NCBI GenBank assembly: GCA_021295155.1
Contig: JAJTJC010000036.1
Coordinates: 682,001 to 746,000, forward strand
Direction of reading: 5' to 3'
Origin: Flavobacteriaceae bacterium D16
GTDB lineage: Bacteria > Bacteroidota > Bacteroidia > Flavobacteriales > Flavobacteriaceae
DNA: 64,000 bases
The first letter of the stretch is position 1. Each line of letters opens with the position of its first letter. Of this stretch, positions 7,898 through 17,019 are shown one piece after another. The notes under the pieces were generated by a model. The model worked only from the letters and a program-made list of their open reading frames with translations, was not told the DNA's origin and searched no databases. The translations under genes were made by a program, and so were the position numbers.

Positions 7898-8065
7898 CCC
7901 TATCTGACATATTTCAATAGCGTTCAGTGTGAAGTAAAAGGATATTACGCTGCCAATTGCTATACCCTTAAAAGCAGCCTGTAGAGAAAACCTTTCAGTT
8001 TTAAGGTACAGGGCATAATAATCCGAAGCTTTTTCAGTTTAGTTTTTATAAGAATACCAACAACC

Positions 8066-10624
8066 TTGAAGCTTCGATATTCACTTTTGTTCGCTGGTGT
8101 TCTTGGGGGCATCCTTTTTAACGCTTGTTCTACCAAGAAAGACGCATTTATAAATCGCAACTGGCACGCGCTTAATACCAAGTACAATGTTCTGTACAAT
8201 GGTAACCTGGCTTTTGAAGATGGCCGGGAACAACTCAATACTACTTACCAGGATAATTATTGGGATATTCTTCCTGTAGAAAGATTGCAGGTAACAGAAG
8301 ATATCAAGCTTGATTCAGAGGACAACAACCCTAACTTTATCAGGGCCGAAGAAAAGGCTACCAAGGCCATACAAAAGCACGGTATGGAGATTGACAATGA
8401 AGAACGCAATCCTCAGGCTGACGAAGCTTTTTTACTACTTGGCCAGGCGCGGTATTTCGATCAGCGCTATGTACCAGCTTTGGAAGCTTTCAATTATGTA
8501 TTGCGTAAATCAGCAAACAGTGACAAGTTTAATGAGGCTACTATTTGGAGGGAGAAAACCAATATTAGGCTTGGAAATGAAGAACTGGCATTAAAGAACC
8601 TCAAACGGCTATTCCGTTATGAAAAGTTAAAAGATCAGGAATACGCCGATGCCAGGGCTATGATGGCCCAGGCCTACATCAACCTGAATATCCCGGATAC
8701 GGCCATCAGGCAACTGAAAATAGCCCAGGCCTACACTAAAAAAGGGGAAGAGAAAGGACGATATCTTTTTATCCTCGGCCAGTTATACAATCAGCTAGGG
8801 TATCAGGACAGTGCTAATCTCGCATTTGACAAGATAATATCCTTAAATAGGAGGACACCAAGGGTGTATATGATCAACGCCCATATTCAGAAAATTCAAA
8901 ACACTCTGCTTACACCTGAGAATCAGGAGGCCATGCTCGAATACCTCAGGGATCTGGAAGAAAACAGGGAGAACCGTCCTTTCCTCGACAAGATATACAG
9001 GGAACTGGCGGTATACCATTCCAAAATAGAACAGGACAGTGTTGCCCTGGTTAATTATAATAAATCACTTAGGGTTACGCGCAATACTCCACAATTGAAC
9101 GCTCTTAATTATGAAGATCTGGCGGATTATCATTTTGATGAGAATGATTATCCCAATGCCGGGGCGTATTACGACAGTGTGCTTACCAACTTGCCGGAAA
9201 ACACTAAAAAATTCAGGAGTATCAAGAAAAAACGCGATAACCTGGAAGACGTTATTGCTTATGAGGAAGTAGTGCAATATGCAGATAGTGTTATTACCCT
9301 TTACGAGATGACCGATACGGAACGTCGCAGCTATTTTGATCAATATATTGCGGAGTTGAAAGCAAGGGAAGAAGCAGCTGCTAAAAAAGAGGAAGCCCGG
9401 GTCACTGCTGGATTTGCAGCCTTTGCCGAAACCAAAGGCGGTAAGGAAAACAAAGGTAAATTCTATTTCTACAACATTACGAGTCTGGGATATGGAAAGA
9501 ATGCATTCAGGAACAACTGGGGAGATAGAACGCTCGAAGATGATTGGCGCTGGAGCAATAAGAATAGGATACTGCCTTCTGAGGCCACCGGTGATGCGAT
9601 AAGCCTGGATGATTCTCAGGGAACAGATGACTTATCGGATGACCAGAAGTATTCAGTTGATTATTACCTCAGCCTGATCCCACAGGAGAAAGAGCTAATA
9701 GACAGTCTTCATACAGAACGCAATTTCGCCAATTATCAGCTTGGTTTGATCTATAAAGAAAAATTCAAGGAAAATTTGCTTGCCGCAGACAAGCTGGAAC
9801 AGGTGCTTTCACGAAATCCGGAAAAACGACTAGTCCTTCCAACCAAATACAATCTGTATAAGATTTATGAGGAGGCAGAGAGTCCTTTGGCTGCGGGAAT
9901 GAAAGAAAGAATATTGAGAGAACATCCGGACTCCCGTTACGCCATGATCTTACTAAACCCCCAGGCAGTGATTACCAAGTCTGAGGACACTCCGGAAGCA
10001 CAATACATGAGGCTGTATAATAAATTCAGGAACCAGGAATTCCTTCAGGTAATAACTGGTGCAGAAGAGCAGATCAATCAGTACGCAGGCGAGCCCATGG
10101 TCCCTAAGTTCGAAATGTTGAAAGCCAACGCTATAGGGCGCTTACAGGGCTTTGAGCAATTTAGCGAAGCGTTGAACTATGTAGCCCTGAATTATCCCAA
10201 TAAACCAGAAGGAAAGAAAGCACAGCAAATGATAGCTGAACAGTTGCCTAAATTGGAAAAGAAAGATTTTGTTGATCCGGTAAAGACACCTAAATCAGAT
10301 AATTGGAAGGTGGTCTTTCCTTTTAAAAGAAGCAGAAATGAAGCTGCTCTTAAGCTTAAGAAGAAACTGGAAGAATCCATAGAAGGCCTGAGATATAAAA
10401 ATGTGGTTTCCAGGGATATCTATAACCTCGAAGAGGAATTTATAGTAGTACATGGTTTTTCTTCCAAAGACTTTGCACTGGGATATCTAGAACTCCTTAA
10501 AAACAACAAGGATTACCGGATTGATCTTGATAATTTCGTAATTTTATCAACAAACTATAAGATTATCCAGGTTCATAAAAACCTGACCTTATACAAGGAC
10601 ACCATGTTAACCCCAAAACCATAA
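8066..10624 (+). CDS. sprE: SprE/PorW-type gliding motility and type IX secretion lipoprotein
   Basis: An 852-residue TPR-rich protein matching SprE (PorW), needed for type IX secretion and gliding in flavobacteria. The N-terminus has a lipoprotein signal with cysteine in the ILFNACS context (about C21), so it should be anchored in the outer membrane facing the periplasm. Helical repeat pairs run from about 110 to 420 (DEAFLLLGQARYFDQRYV, RGYLFILGQLYNQLG-like units), followed by a charged linker with EAAAKKEEAR and a C-terminal region with more TPR-like segments. The only usable start before the signal peptide is TTG at 8066; no in-frame ATG lies upstream. The 5 bases to the bactofilin gene imply one transcript. 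Confidence 0.8.
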   Translation: MKLRYSLLFAGVLGGILFNACSTKKDAFINRNWHALNTKYNVLYNGNLAFEDGREQLNTTYQDNYWDILPVERLQVTEDIKLDSEDNNPNFIRAEEKATKAIQKHGMEIDNEERNPQADEAFLLLGQARYFDQRYVPALEAFNYVLRKSANSDKFNEATIWREKTNIRLGNEELALKNLKRLFRYEKLKDQEYADARAMMAQAYINLNIPDTAIRQLKIAQAYTKKGEEKGRYLFILGQLYNQLGYQDSANLAFDKIISLNRRTPRVYMINAHIQKIQNTLLTPENQEAMLEYLRDLEENRENRPFLDKIYRELAVYHSKIEQDSVALVNYNKSLRVTRNTPQLNALNYEDLADYHFDENDYPNAGAYYDSVLTNLPENTKKFRSIKKKRDNLEDVIAYEEVVQYADSVITLYEMTDTERRSYFDQYIAELKAREEAAAKKEEARVTAGFAAFAETKGGKENKGKFYFYNITSLGYGKNAFRNNWGDRTLEDDWRWSNKNRILPSEATGDAISLDDSQGTDDLSDDQKYSVDYYLSLIPQEKELIDSLHTERNFANYQLGLIYKEKFKENLLAADKLEQVLSRNPEKRLVLPTKYNLYKIYEEAESPLAAGMKERILREHPDSRYAMILLNPQAVITKSEDTPEAQYMRLYNKFRNQEFLQVITGAEEQINQYAGEPMVPKFEMLKANAIGRLQGFEQFSEALNYVALNYPNKPEGKKAQQMIAEQLPKLEKKDFVDPVKTPKSDNWKVVFPFKRSRNEAALKLKKKLEESIEGLRYKNVVSRDIYNLEEEFIVVHGFSSKDFALGYLELLKNNKDYRIDLDNFVILSTNYKIIQVHKNLTLYKDTMLTPKP

Positions 10625-10629
10625 ACAAA

Positions 10630-11100
10630 ATGTTTTCCGATAACAAAAAACCTAGAACTATGAACGAAATTGGCGGGCAACCCAACAGAATTGAAAAGAA
10701 CACGAAAATTAAAGGAGATATTATTTCCGAAGCAGACTTCCGTATTGACGGTAAGCTGGACGGAAACGTAAAGACTTCCGGCAAGGTGGTCATTGGCAAA
10801 GGAGGATACATCCATGGCAAAGTGGAATGTGTAAATGCAGACATTGAAGGCAATTTTAACGGGGAACTACTCGTATCAGATTTACTTTCACTTAAAGCAT
10901 CTGCAGTAATTGAAGGAACCGTTTCTGTAACTAAACTGGCCGTAGAGCCAGGGGCAACCTTTAATGCTTCCTGTTCTATGAAGGGCAAAGGAGGACTCAG
11001 CAGCAGTACATCAGCATCTCCAGCTTCAAGTGCACAAGGAACTGCTAAACCAAATGTAGCTACGACAAAAAATCCGGGAGAAAAGGCCAGGATTTCCTAA
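10630..11100 (+). CDS. Bactofilin (polymer-forming cytoskeletal protein)
   Basis: A 156-residue bactofilin. The core, residues about 28-125, is a run of short glycine-rich strands (IKGDIISEADFRIDGKLDGN, IGKGGYIHGKVEC) that forms a right-handed beta-helix able to polymerise without nucleotide. The ends are low-complexity: a polar N-terminus and a Ser/Ala/Thr-rich C-terminus. Bactofilins scaffold cell-wall enzymes or polar proteins on the cytoplasmic membrane. It follows sprE by 5 bases and precedes the AtpI-like gene by 95, a link between gliding/secretion and ATP synthase loci that may simply reflect conserved gene order. Confidence 0.9.
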   Translation: MFSDNKKPRTMNEIGGQPNRIEKNTKIKGDIISEADFRIDGKLDGNVKTSGKVVIGKGGYIHGKVECVNADIEGNFNGELLVSDLLSLKASAVIEGTVSVTKLAVEPGATFNASCSMKGKGGLSSSTSASPASSAQGTAKPNVATTKNPGEKARIS

Positions 11101-11131
11101 GTGCTGTTGCCAGGATCACGATAGCCACATT

Positions 11132-11160
11132 CCGGGATAGTCTACGGGAAGAGATCCCGG
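11132..11160. repeat. Short inverted repeat before the AtpI-like gene
   Basis: CCGGGAT (11132-11138) and ATCCCGG (11154-11160) form a 7-base stem with a 15-base loop, without a following T run. It lies between the bactofilin and AtpI-like genes and could be an RNA-processing or weak pausing structure. Confidence 0.25.
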
Positions 11161-11195
11161 TACCACTTAATGAAAACCTACCTCAGGGGGGTCAT

Positions 11196-11408
11196 ATGCC
11201 TAAACCTAAGAAATCCAGATACTGGTTAAGCCTCACGGGAATCGCCGTTCAGATGGGGGTTATCATCTATCTTGGGGCGTGGTTTGGACAATGGCTGGAT
11301 GAGAAAGAAAGTTCGGAAAACAATACCTACACCATTTTTCTTACCCTTTTCGCCGTAGCTGTTGCCATGTATCTCGTAATTAAACAGACCAAAAAACTCA
11401 ACTCCTGA
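11196..11408 (+). CDS. AtpI/AtpZ-family membrane protein
   Basis: A 70-residue protein with two transmembrane helices (about 12-30 and 44-62) and basic ends. It fits the AtpI/AtpZ family encoded at the head of ATP synthase loci and thought to help assemble the c-ring or carry magnesium. The start ATG at 11196 is preceded by a strong purine run (CAGGGGGG), unusual in this window where most genes lack a Shine-Dalgarno sequence. The stop is one base before the TTG of the next gene, indicating coupling. Confidence 0.8.
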   Translation: MPKPKKSRYWLSLTGIAVQMGVIIYLGAWFGQWLDEKESSENNTYTIFLTLFAVAVAMYLVIKQTKKLNS

Positions 11409-11409
11409 A

Positions 11410-11811
11410 TTGATCCGTAAATCGCTCACATTTTTACTTCAACTGATCATCGCTTTAATTTTGGTGGGCGTCTTGCATTACGGGGTGCTTTTTGCTAATG
11501 AATGGCCTATTTCCTTTACAGATATGACCTGGGCCTATTTTTTGAACCTGGCACTCGCATACGGAATCTATTTCGCCATGCTCCAGTTTGCAGCGCAACA
11601 AAGCAAACACCTGGGGTTTCTTTTTCTAATTGGAAGTGCACTTAAATTTGTTGCCTATTTTGTTATTCTGCAGCCCATTTTTTCTCGAGATGGCAGCCTT
11701 TCCAAAACAGAATTTTTTTACTTTTTTATCCCTTATCTCACCTGTCTTATCGCCGAGACGCTAGCCCTGGTGAAATTGCTTCGCGAGATTGATCAGCCAA
11801 ACAATTCTTAA
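11410..11811 (+). CDS. DUF6168-like four-helix membrane protein
   Basis: A 133-residue protein with four predicted transmembrane helices and few charged residues. It matches the DUF6168 family that I recall between the AtpI-like gene and atpB in flavobacteria. The position suggests an ATP-synthase-linked role, perhaps like AtpI-type assembly factors, but no function is established. The start is TTG directly after the AtpI-like stop. About 100 bases separate it from atpB, which has its own likely promoter. Confidence 0.6.
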   Translation: MIRKSLTFLLQLIIALILVGVLHYGVLFANEWPISFTDMTWAYFLNLALAYGIYFAMLQFAAQQSKHLGFLFLIGSALKFVAYFVILQPIFSRDGSLSKTEFFYFFIPYLTCLIAETLALVKLLREIDQPNNS

Positions 11812-11871
11812 AGCCTTCTATCCCTTTTAAATAAATGGGGGAAATGCTTTTTTCTTTTTATAAGAATGCCT

Positions 11872-11879
11872 TACATTTG
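11872..11879 (+). promoter_or_regulatory. Candidate -7 element for the atpB operon
   Basis: TACATTTG matches TAnnTTTG exactly. The -33 position about 19 bases upstream lies in a T-rich run (TTTT instead of TTTG). Transcription would begin near 11885, some 29 bases before the atpB ATG. Confidence 0.45.
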
Positions 11880-11913
11880 CACCGATTTTTAGAGACCCAA
11901 TTTGCCGATCGGT

Positions 11914-13017
11914 ATGCAACGAACATTTTTGACTGGACTTCTCTTTGCGACAGTTTTCATCTTTCATATTTCTGTTTTTGCCAAAAGCGATGAAAGTGAA
12001 GGCGATAAGGACTTGAAGACAGAAATCGACGAATACATTCAGCACCATTTAAAGGATTCTCATGATTTTTCCTTGTTTTCCTATTCCAGGGATAATGGCG
12101 AACACGTATATGTTGGATTTCCGCTACCGGTAATTTTATGGGATGATGGGCTTAAGGTTTTTTCATCATCTAAATTCCACCACGGTGAAACCCTGGCTGA
12201 GGTAGATGGAAACTTTTATAAGCTCTACCACAGTAAAATTTATAAAACGGATGCTGAGGGAACTATTAATTACGATGAGGATGACCACCCCACCAACGTC
12301 AAGCCCGTAGATTTTTCCATGACCAAAAGTGTAGTCATGATTATGATCACCGGCTTGCTGATGTTTTTACTTTTCAGGGGGCTGGCCCGATCCTATGCCA
12401 AGAATGGTGGTATTCCTAAAGGTATTGGACGGTTTTTTGAACCTATTGTACTTTATATCCGGGATGATATTGCCATTGCTACCATTGGAGAAAAACGATA
12501 TAAGAAGTATATGGGGTTTCTGCTTACCATATTTTTCTTTATCTGGTTCCTTAATATGTTTGGTTTAACTCCTCTGGGGGTAAACGTAACCGGAAACATT
12601 GCCATTACCACAGCATTAGCAATCCTTACATTCCTGATAACTAATTTAACAGGCACCAAGGATTACTGGAAACACCTTTTAGATCCATTGGGGGATTCCA
12701 TGCCCTGGATCGCTAAGATTCCGCTATACATTATTTTGGTTCCCATTGAATTACTGGGAATATTCATCAAACCATTTTCCCTGCTTATTCGTTTGTACGC
12801 AAACATGCAGGCCGGCCATATTGTTATTATGAGTCTTATTGGTTTGATGTTTCTGTTTAAAAACTGGATAGGGAGTTCATTGTCCTTCGGACTGGCATTT
12901 GCCATCTCCCTTATCGAAATATTGGTGGCGCTTTTACAGGCGTATATTTTCACCATGCTCTCTGCCTTGTATTTTGGATTCGCGTCCGAAGAACATGAAC
13001 ACGCAGAAGCACACTAA
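11914..13017 (+). CDS. atpB: ATP synthase F0 subunit a
   Basis: A 367-residue a subunit, the stator channel that passes protons to the c-ring. It is longer than the proteobacterial protein because of an N-terminal signal peptide and a roughly 110-residue charged periplasmic domain (SDESEGDKDLKTE onward), both usual in Bacteroidota. The essential arginine lies in LLIRLYANMQAGH near residue 290, and the final helices have LIEILVALLQAYIF. The frame is open to a TTG at 11902, but the ATG at 11914 begins the signal peptide cleanly and is preferred. It is the first gene of atpBEFHAG. Confidence 0.95.
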   Translation: MQRTFLTGLLFATVFIFHISVFAKSDESEGDKDLKTEIDEYIQHHLKDSHDFSLFSYSRDNGEHVYVGFPLPVILWDDGLKVFSSSKFHHGETLAEVDGNFYKLYHSKIYKTDAEGTINYDEDDHPTNVKPVDFSMTKSVVMIMITGLLMFLLFRGLARSYAKNGGIPKGIGRFFEPIVLYIRDDIAIATIGEKRYKKYMGFLLTIFFFIWFLNMFGLTPLGVNVTGNIAITTALAILTFLITNLTGTKDYWKHLLDPLGDSMPWIAKIPLYIILVPIELLGIFIKPFSLLIRLYANMQAGHIVIMSLIGLMFLFKNWIGSSLSFGLAFAISLIEILVALLQAYIFTMLSALYFGFASEEHEHAEAH

Positions 13018-13048
13018 GTTGAATGTTTAATTTTTAACGCTATTTATT

Positions 13049-13249
13049 ATGTCTATTCCAAGAATTGTAGGTGCAGGACTTATCGTAATCGGTGTTGGCG
13101 TGGGTATCGGAAGAATCGGTGGCCAGGCTATGGAAGCGATTGCAAGACAACCTGAAGCTTACGGAAAAATTCAAACAGCGATGCTTATCGTAGCGGCGCT
13201 TATTGAAGGTATTGGTTTTGCTGCATTGTTCGCAACTGCAGAAAGCTAA
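13049..13249 (+). CDS. atpE: ATP synthase F0 subunit c
   Basis: A 66-residue hairpin proteolipid. Helix 1 is glycine-rich (GVGVGIGRIGGQA), the polar loop is ARQPEA (32-37) and the ion-carrying carboxylate is E53 in ALIEGIGFAALF. There is no Gln/Ser/Thr sodium-binding set in the visible motifs, so proton coupling is the simpler reading. The gene is followed by a strong hairpin with a T run before atpF, which would let atpE be expressed above its neighbours, matching the many c copies per enzyme. Confidence 0.95.
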   Translation: MSIPRIVGAGLIVIGVGVGIGRIGGQAMEAIARQPEAYGKIQTAMLIVAALIEGIGFAALFATAES

Positions 13250-13262
13250 AATTAAATCACAG

Positions 13263-13297
13263 GCATCCGCAACGGTTGGTTGCGGAGGCTTGTTTTT
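13263..13297 (+). terminator. Intra-operon terminator or attenuator between atpE and atpF
   Basis: GCATCCGCAAC (13263-13273) pairs with GTTGCGGAGGC (13279-13289) at 10 of 11 positions around a 5-base loop, followed by TTGTTTTT. This has the form of an intrinsic terminator but lies inside the atp operon, 31 bases before the atpF start. Partial termination, or protection of the atpE 3' end, would raise subunit c relative to the later subunits. Confidence 0.65.
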
Positions 13298-13327
13298 AAT
13301 GCGTTAAATATTCAAGAAAAATTTAGG

Positions 13328-13828
13328 ATGGAGCAGTTAATAGAAGAATTTTCATTAGGCCTTTTTTTCTGGCAGACCTTATTGTTTATCGCCCTTTTAT
13401 TCCTACTGTGGAAATATGCATGGAAGCCTATCCTCGGTGCAGTAAACGACAGGGAAGAGGGGATTAAGAATGCCCTTGCCGCCGCAGAGGAAGCCAAGAA
13501 GGAAATGCAAAATGTAACCGCAGACAGTGAAAAACTGTTGCAGGAAGCACGAGCAGAGCGAGAGGTTATGCTGAAGGAAGCCCGGGAAATCAAGGAGAAG
13601 ATTGTTGCTGATGCCCGTGATGTGGCACAGATTGAAGGCGATAAAATGATCAAACAAGCCCAGGCTACAATTGAGAGTGAGAAGAAAGCGGCTGTTGCAG
13701 ATATCAAGAATCAGGTAGCTGATCTTTCCCTTCAGATCGCTGAAAAAGTAATCAAAGAGCAATTGTCCGACGACAAGAAACAAATCAAAATCGTTGATGA
13801 TATGCTTGGGGACATTAAATTGAATTAA
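13328..13828 (+). CDS. atpF: ATP synthase F0 subunit b
   Basis: A 166-residue peripheral stalk subunit. One N-terminal membrane helix (residues about 8-27, WQTLLFIALLFLLWKYAW) is followed by a long charged, alanine-rich coiled coil reaching to the C-terminus. The frame is open upstream to a non-ATG codon at 13280, but that extension crosses the hairpin and lacks homology. ATG at 13328, preceded by TTTAGG, gives the normal N-terminus MEQLIEEFSLGLFFWQ. It is 5 bases from atpH. Confidence 0.95.
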   Translation: MEQLIEEFSLGLFFWQTLLFIALLFLLWKYAWKPILGAVNDREEGIKNALAAAEEAKKEMQNVTADSEKLLQEARAEREVMLKEAREIKEKIVADARDVAQIEGDKMIKQAQATIESEKKAAVADIKNQVADLSLQIAEKVIKEQLSDDKKQIKIVDDMLGDIKLN

Positions 13829-13833
13829 TCCTT

Positions 13834-14373
13834 ATGAGTGATTCAAGAGCAGCTGTAAGATACGCCAAAGCTATACTGGAACTTGCTATTGATAAAAAAG
13901 CAGACGTAGCCCTGGAAAAGGACATGCGCCTTGTTGTCAGTGCTATTCAGGAGAACGGCGATCTAAAAGATGTACTTGGAAGCCCTGTGATTCCTGGAGA
14001 AGTCAAGAAATCTATTTTAACCGGGGTTTTTAAAGAGATCCATGAGTTAGGAAAAGGACTGATTGAGCTGTTAGTTGACAAGAAAAGGATAGCACTATTG
14101 AGTGAAGTAGCTGTTCAATATATAAGGCTCCATGAAGAATACAAAGGAGAACGTGTAGCTTACGTAACCACAGCGGTTCCCCTGAGTAATAATTTAAAGG
14201 ATAAATTGCTCAAGCAAGTTGAGAAACTTACAGGAGATAAAGTAACCCTGGAAAACCAGGTAGATGAATCTGTTTTAGGCGGTTTTGTATTGCGCATAGG
14301 AGACTTGCAATACAATGCCAGTATAGCCAACAAGCTGGATAAAATAAAAAGAGAATTTACAAATAGCATTTAA
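13834..14373 (+). CDS. atpH: ATP synthase F1 subunit delta
   Basis: A 179-residue delta (OSCP) subunit that ties the b stalk to the top of the alpha/beta ring. The N-terminal helical domain begins with SRAAVRYAKAILELA, and the C-terminal domain carries the family's VLGGFVLRIGDLQYNASI (about 147-164). Length and position between atpF and atpA are normal. Confidence 0.95.
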   Translation: MSDSRAAVRYAKAILELAIDKKADVALEKDMRLVVSAIQENGDLKDVLGSPVIPGEVKKSILTGVFKEIHELGKGLIELLVDKKRIALLSEVAVQYIRLHEEYKGERVAYVTTAVPLSNNLKDKLLKQVEKLTGDKVTLENQVDESVLGGFVLRIGDLQYNASIANKLDKIKREFTNSI

Positions 14374-14421
14374 TCATATTTCGACTTCATTATGCGGTCG
14401 TTTATTTTAGAAGATTAGAAT

Positions 14422-16002
14422 ATGGCAGGAGTAAAAGCCGCTGAGGTATCAGCAATATTAAAGAAACAATTATCAGGTTTTGATGCGAGCGCTACCCTTG
14501 ATGAGGTGGGAACCGTATTGCAGGTAGGGGATGGTATTGCCCGTGTCTATGGGCTTGCAAATGCTCAATACGGAGAATTGGTTGAGTTTGAAGGAGGCCT
14601 CGAAGGTATCGTTCTTAACCTTGAGGAAGATAATGTTGGTGTGGTATTGTTAGCACCGTCCAAAGAAATCAAGGAAGGAGCAACGGTAAAAAGAACCCAG
14701 CGAATTGCTTCGATAAACGTTGGTGAAGGAATCGTTGGTCGTGTCGTGGATACTTTGGGAACTCCTATCGATGGAAAAGGGCCTGTTTCAGGAGAGTTAT
14801 ACGAAATGCCATTGGAACGAAAGGCTCCAGGGGTAATCTTTCGTCAGCCTGTATACGAACCACTGCAGACCGGTGTAAAAGCGGTAGATGCGATGATTCC
14901 TATCGGACGAGGCCAGCGAGAACTGGTAATTGGCGACCGTCAGACAGGTAAAACGACAGTTTGTATCGATACCATCATCAACCAAAAGGAATTTTACGAT
15001 GCTGGGGAACCTGTTTATTGTATTTATGTAGCGATAGGACAGAAAGCTTCAACTGTTGCCAACATTGCAAAAATCCTTGAAGATAAAGGAGCCCTGGCTT
15101 ATACCACTATAGTTGCGGCGAACGCCTCTGATCCTGCTCCCATGCAGGTATACGCTCCATTTGCAGGGGCGGCTATTGGCGAGTACTTCCGTGATACCGG
15201 ACGCCCGGCTTTAATTATATATGATGATTTATCCAAACAGGCGGTAGCATACCGGGAAGTTTCCCTGCTTTTAAGAAGACCTCCGGGACGTGAGGCATAT
15301 CCAGGGGATGTTTTCTACCTACACTCCAGATTGCTGGAACGTGCGGCAAAGGTTATTGATGATAACAATATTGCGCAAAACATGAACGATCTTCCGGATG
15401 TATTGAAACCAATGGTTAAAGGTGGAGGTTCTCTAACCGCATTGCCTATTATCGAAACCCAGGCAGGTGATGTTTCCGCATATATCCCAACAAACGTAAT
15501 TTCGATTACAGACGGACAGATATTCCTGGAACAAGATCTGTTTAACCAGGGGGTTCGTCCTGCTATTAACGTTGGTATTTCAGTATCCCGTGTAGGAGGA
15601 GCTGCTCAGATCAAATCGATGAAAAAAGTAGCTGGGACACTTAAACTGGACCAGGCGCAGTTCAGGGAACTGGAAGCTTTTGCCAAGTTTGGTTCTGATC
15701 TGGATGCGGCTACTCTGAATGTAATTGAAAAGGGACGAAGGAATGTAGAAATCCTGAAACAGGCCCAGAGTGATCCATTTACCGTAGAAGATCAGATTGC
15801 TATTATCTATGCAGGATCTAAGAATTTGCTTCGGGATGTACCTGTTGAAAAGGTAAAAGAATTTGAAAGAGATTACCTGGAGTTTTTGAATGCTAAGCAT
15901 AGGGATGTTTTGGATGTCCTGAAATCTGGGAAACTTACAGATGAAGTAACTTCAGTACTTACAGAGGTTTGTAAGGACCTGGCAAGTAAATACAAAAGCT
16001 AA
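14422..16002 (+). CDS. atpA: ATP synthase F1 subunit alpha
   Basis: A 526-residue non-catalytic nucleotide-binding subunit. It shows the P-loop GDRQTGKTT (about 172-180), the conserved [16 protein letters not shown] strand and helix, and the arginine-finger segment [11 protein letters not shown] (about 388-398). Length is slightly above the E. coli protein, as in other Bacteroidota. The partner beta and epsilon genes (atpD, atpC) are not downstream; in this phylum they form a separate locus. Confidence 0.97.
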   Translation: MAGVKAAEVSAILKKQLSGFDASATLDEVGTVLQVGDGIARVYGLANAQYGELVEFEGGLEGIVLNLEEDNVGVVLLAPSKEIKEGATVKRTQRIASINVGEGIVGRVVDTLGTPIDGKGPVSGELYEMPLERKAPGVIFRQPVYEPLQTGVKAVDAMIPIGRGQRELVIGDRQTGKTTVCIDTIINQKEFYDAGEPVYCIYVAIGQKASTVANIAKILEDKGALAYTTIVAANASDPAPMQVYAPFAGAAIGEYFRDTGRPALIIYDDLSKQAVAYREVSLLLRRPPGREAYPGDVFYLHSRLLERAAKVIDDNNIAQNMNDLPDVLKPMVKGGGSLTALPIIETQAGDVSAYIPTNVISITDGQIFLEQDLFNQGVRPAINVGISVSRVGGAAQIKSMKKVAGTLKLDQAQFRELEAFAKFGSDLDAATLNVIEKGRRNVEILKQAQSDPFTVEDQIAIIYAGSKNLLRDVPVEKVKEFERDYLEFLNAKHRDVLDVLKSGKLTDEVTSVLTEVCKDLASKYKS

Positions 16003-16028
16003 ATAAAATCCGGTAACGAAAGATACCT

Positions 16029-16889
16029 ATGGCTAACTTAAAGGAAATACGCAGCAGGATTGCATCGGTAAGTTCAACCATGCAGATAACCAGCGCCATG
16101 AAAATGGTGTCTGCTGCCAAATTGAAGAAGGCCCAGGATGCAATTACGGCCATGCGGCCTTATGCTAACAAGCTAACGGAACTTCTTCAGAACCTTAGTG
16201 CCAGTCTGGACAGTGAAGCCGGAGGGCAGTACGCTGAAGAGAGGGAAGTGAAGAAGGTACTTATAGTGGCCATTACTTCCAATAGAGGCCTTTGTGGTGC
16301 TTTTAATTCCAACATCATCAAACATTGTATTTCCCTAACCAAAACGGAGTATGAGGGAGCCTCTGTTGAAATGATGACCATTGGAAAGAAAGGAAACGAC
16401 CTGTTGAGTAAAAGTTTTAGCATAGCGGGAAATCACAGTGATATATATGATCATTTGACCTTTGAAAATGCTGCTTCTATTGCTGAGGAACTGATGAAGG
16501 CTTTTACAGAAGGGAAGTACGACAAGATTATTCTGGTGTACAACCGATTTAAAAATGCGGCTACACAAATTGTGACTACCGAGCAATTCCTTCCGATATT
16601 ACCAGCAGAAGGAGCCGATCAATCAGGAGCCGACTACCTCTTCGAACCAACCCAGGAGGATATTGTGACCCAGCTTATACCAAAGTCGTTGAAAACGCAA
16701 TTATTCAAGGGAATTCGAGATTCTTTTGCCAGTGAACACGGAGCAAGGATGACAGCTATGCATAAGGCAACGGATAATGCCTCTGAATTGAAAGAACAGT
16801 TAACGCTTACCTATAATCAAGCGAGACAGGCGGCTATTACTAATGAAATCCTCGAAATAGTTGGGGGAGCTGAGGCTTTAAATCATTAG
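16029..16889 (+). CDS. atpG: ATP synthase F1 subunit gamma
   Basis: A 286-residue central-shaft subunit. The N-terminal coiled-coil helix starts IRSRIASVSSTMQITSAMKM, and the C-terminal helix has RMTAMHKATDNASELKEQL, both invariant family segments that form the rotating shaft. The middle Rossmann-like domain includes SNRGLCGAFNSN. It ends the operon and is followed by an intrinsic terminator at 16915. Confidence 0.97.
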   Translation: MANLKEIRSRIASVSSTMQITSAMKMVSAAKLKKAQDAITAMRPYANKLTELLQNLSASLDSEAGGQYAEEREVKKVLIVAITSNRGLCGAFNSNIIKHCISLTKTEYEGASVEMMTIGKKGNDLLSKSFSIAGNHSDIYDHLTFENAASIAEELMKAFTEGKYDKIILVYNRFKNAATQIVTTEQFLPILPAEGADQSGADYLFEPTQEDIVTQLIPKSLKTQLFKGIRDSFASEHGARMTAMHKATDNASELKEQLTLTYNQARQAAITNEILEIVGGAEALNH

Positions 16890-16914
16890 GCTGCACTATA
16901 AAATCGTTATAGCG

Positions 16915-16939
16915 ACCCTGCTTTTGGCAGGGTTTTTTT
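16915..16939 (+). terminator. Intrinsic terminator after atpG
   Basis: ACCCTGC and GCAGGGT pair around a TTTTG loop and are followed by a run of seven Ts, 25 bases after the atpG stop. This closes the atpBEFHAG transcript. Confidence 0.85.
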
Positions 16940-16961
16940 ATGGATTTGAAGGAAATTCAAA

Positions 16962-16991
16962 TTTGGCACCAATTTTGGTTTTATATCTTTG
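16962..16991 (+). promoter_or_regulatory. Bacteroidota-type promoter of the 17020 lipoprotein gene
   Basis: TTTG (16962-16965), an 18-base spacer and TATCTTTG (16984-16991) match the -33/-7 consensus at every fixed position. It lies just after the atpG terminator and about 28 bases before the ATG at 17020, so a new transcription unit starts here. Confidence 0.65.
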
Positions 16992-17019
16992 ATTAAGCAT
17001 AATTAATGATCCCAGTATT

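Noticed and set aside
13280-13327. An upstream start for atpF giving a 16-residue extension
   Set aside because: The extension lies across the atpE-atpF hairpin and lacks similarity to atpF N-termini; ATG 13328 with an upstream AGG is the normal start.
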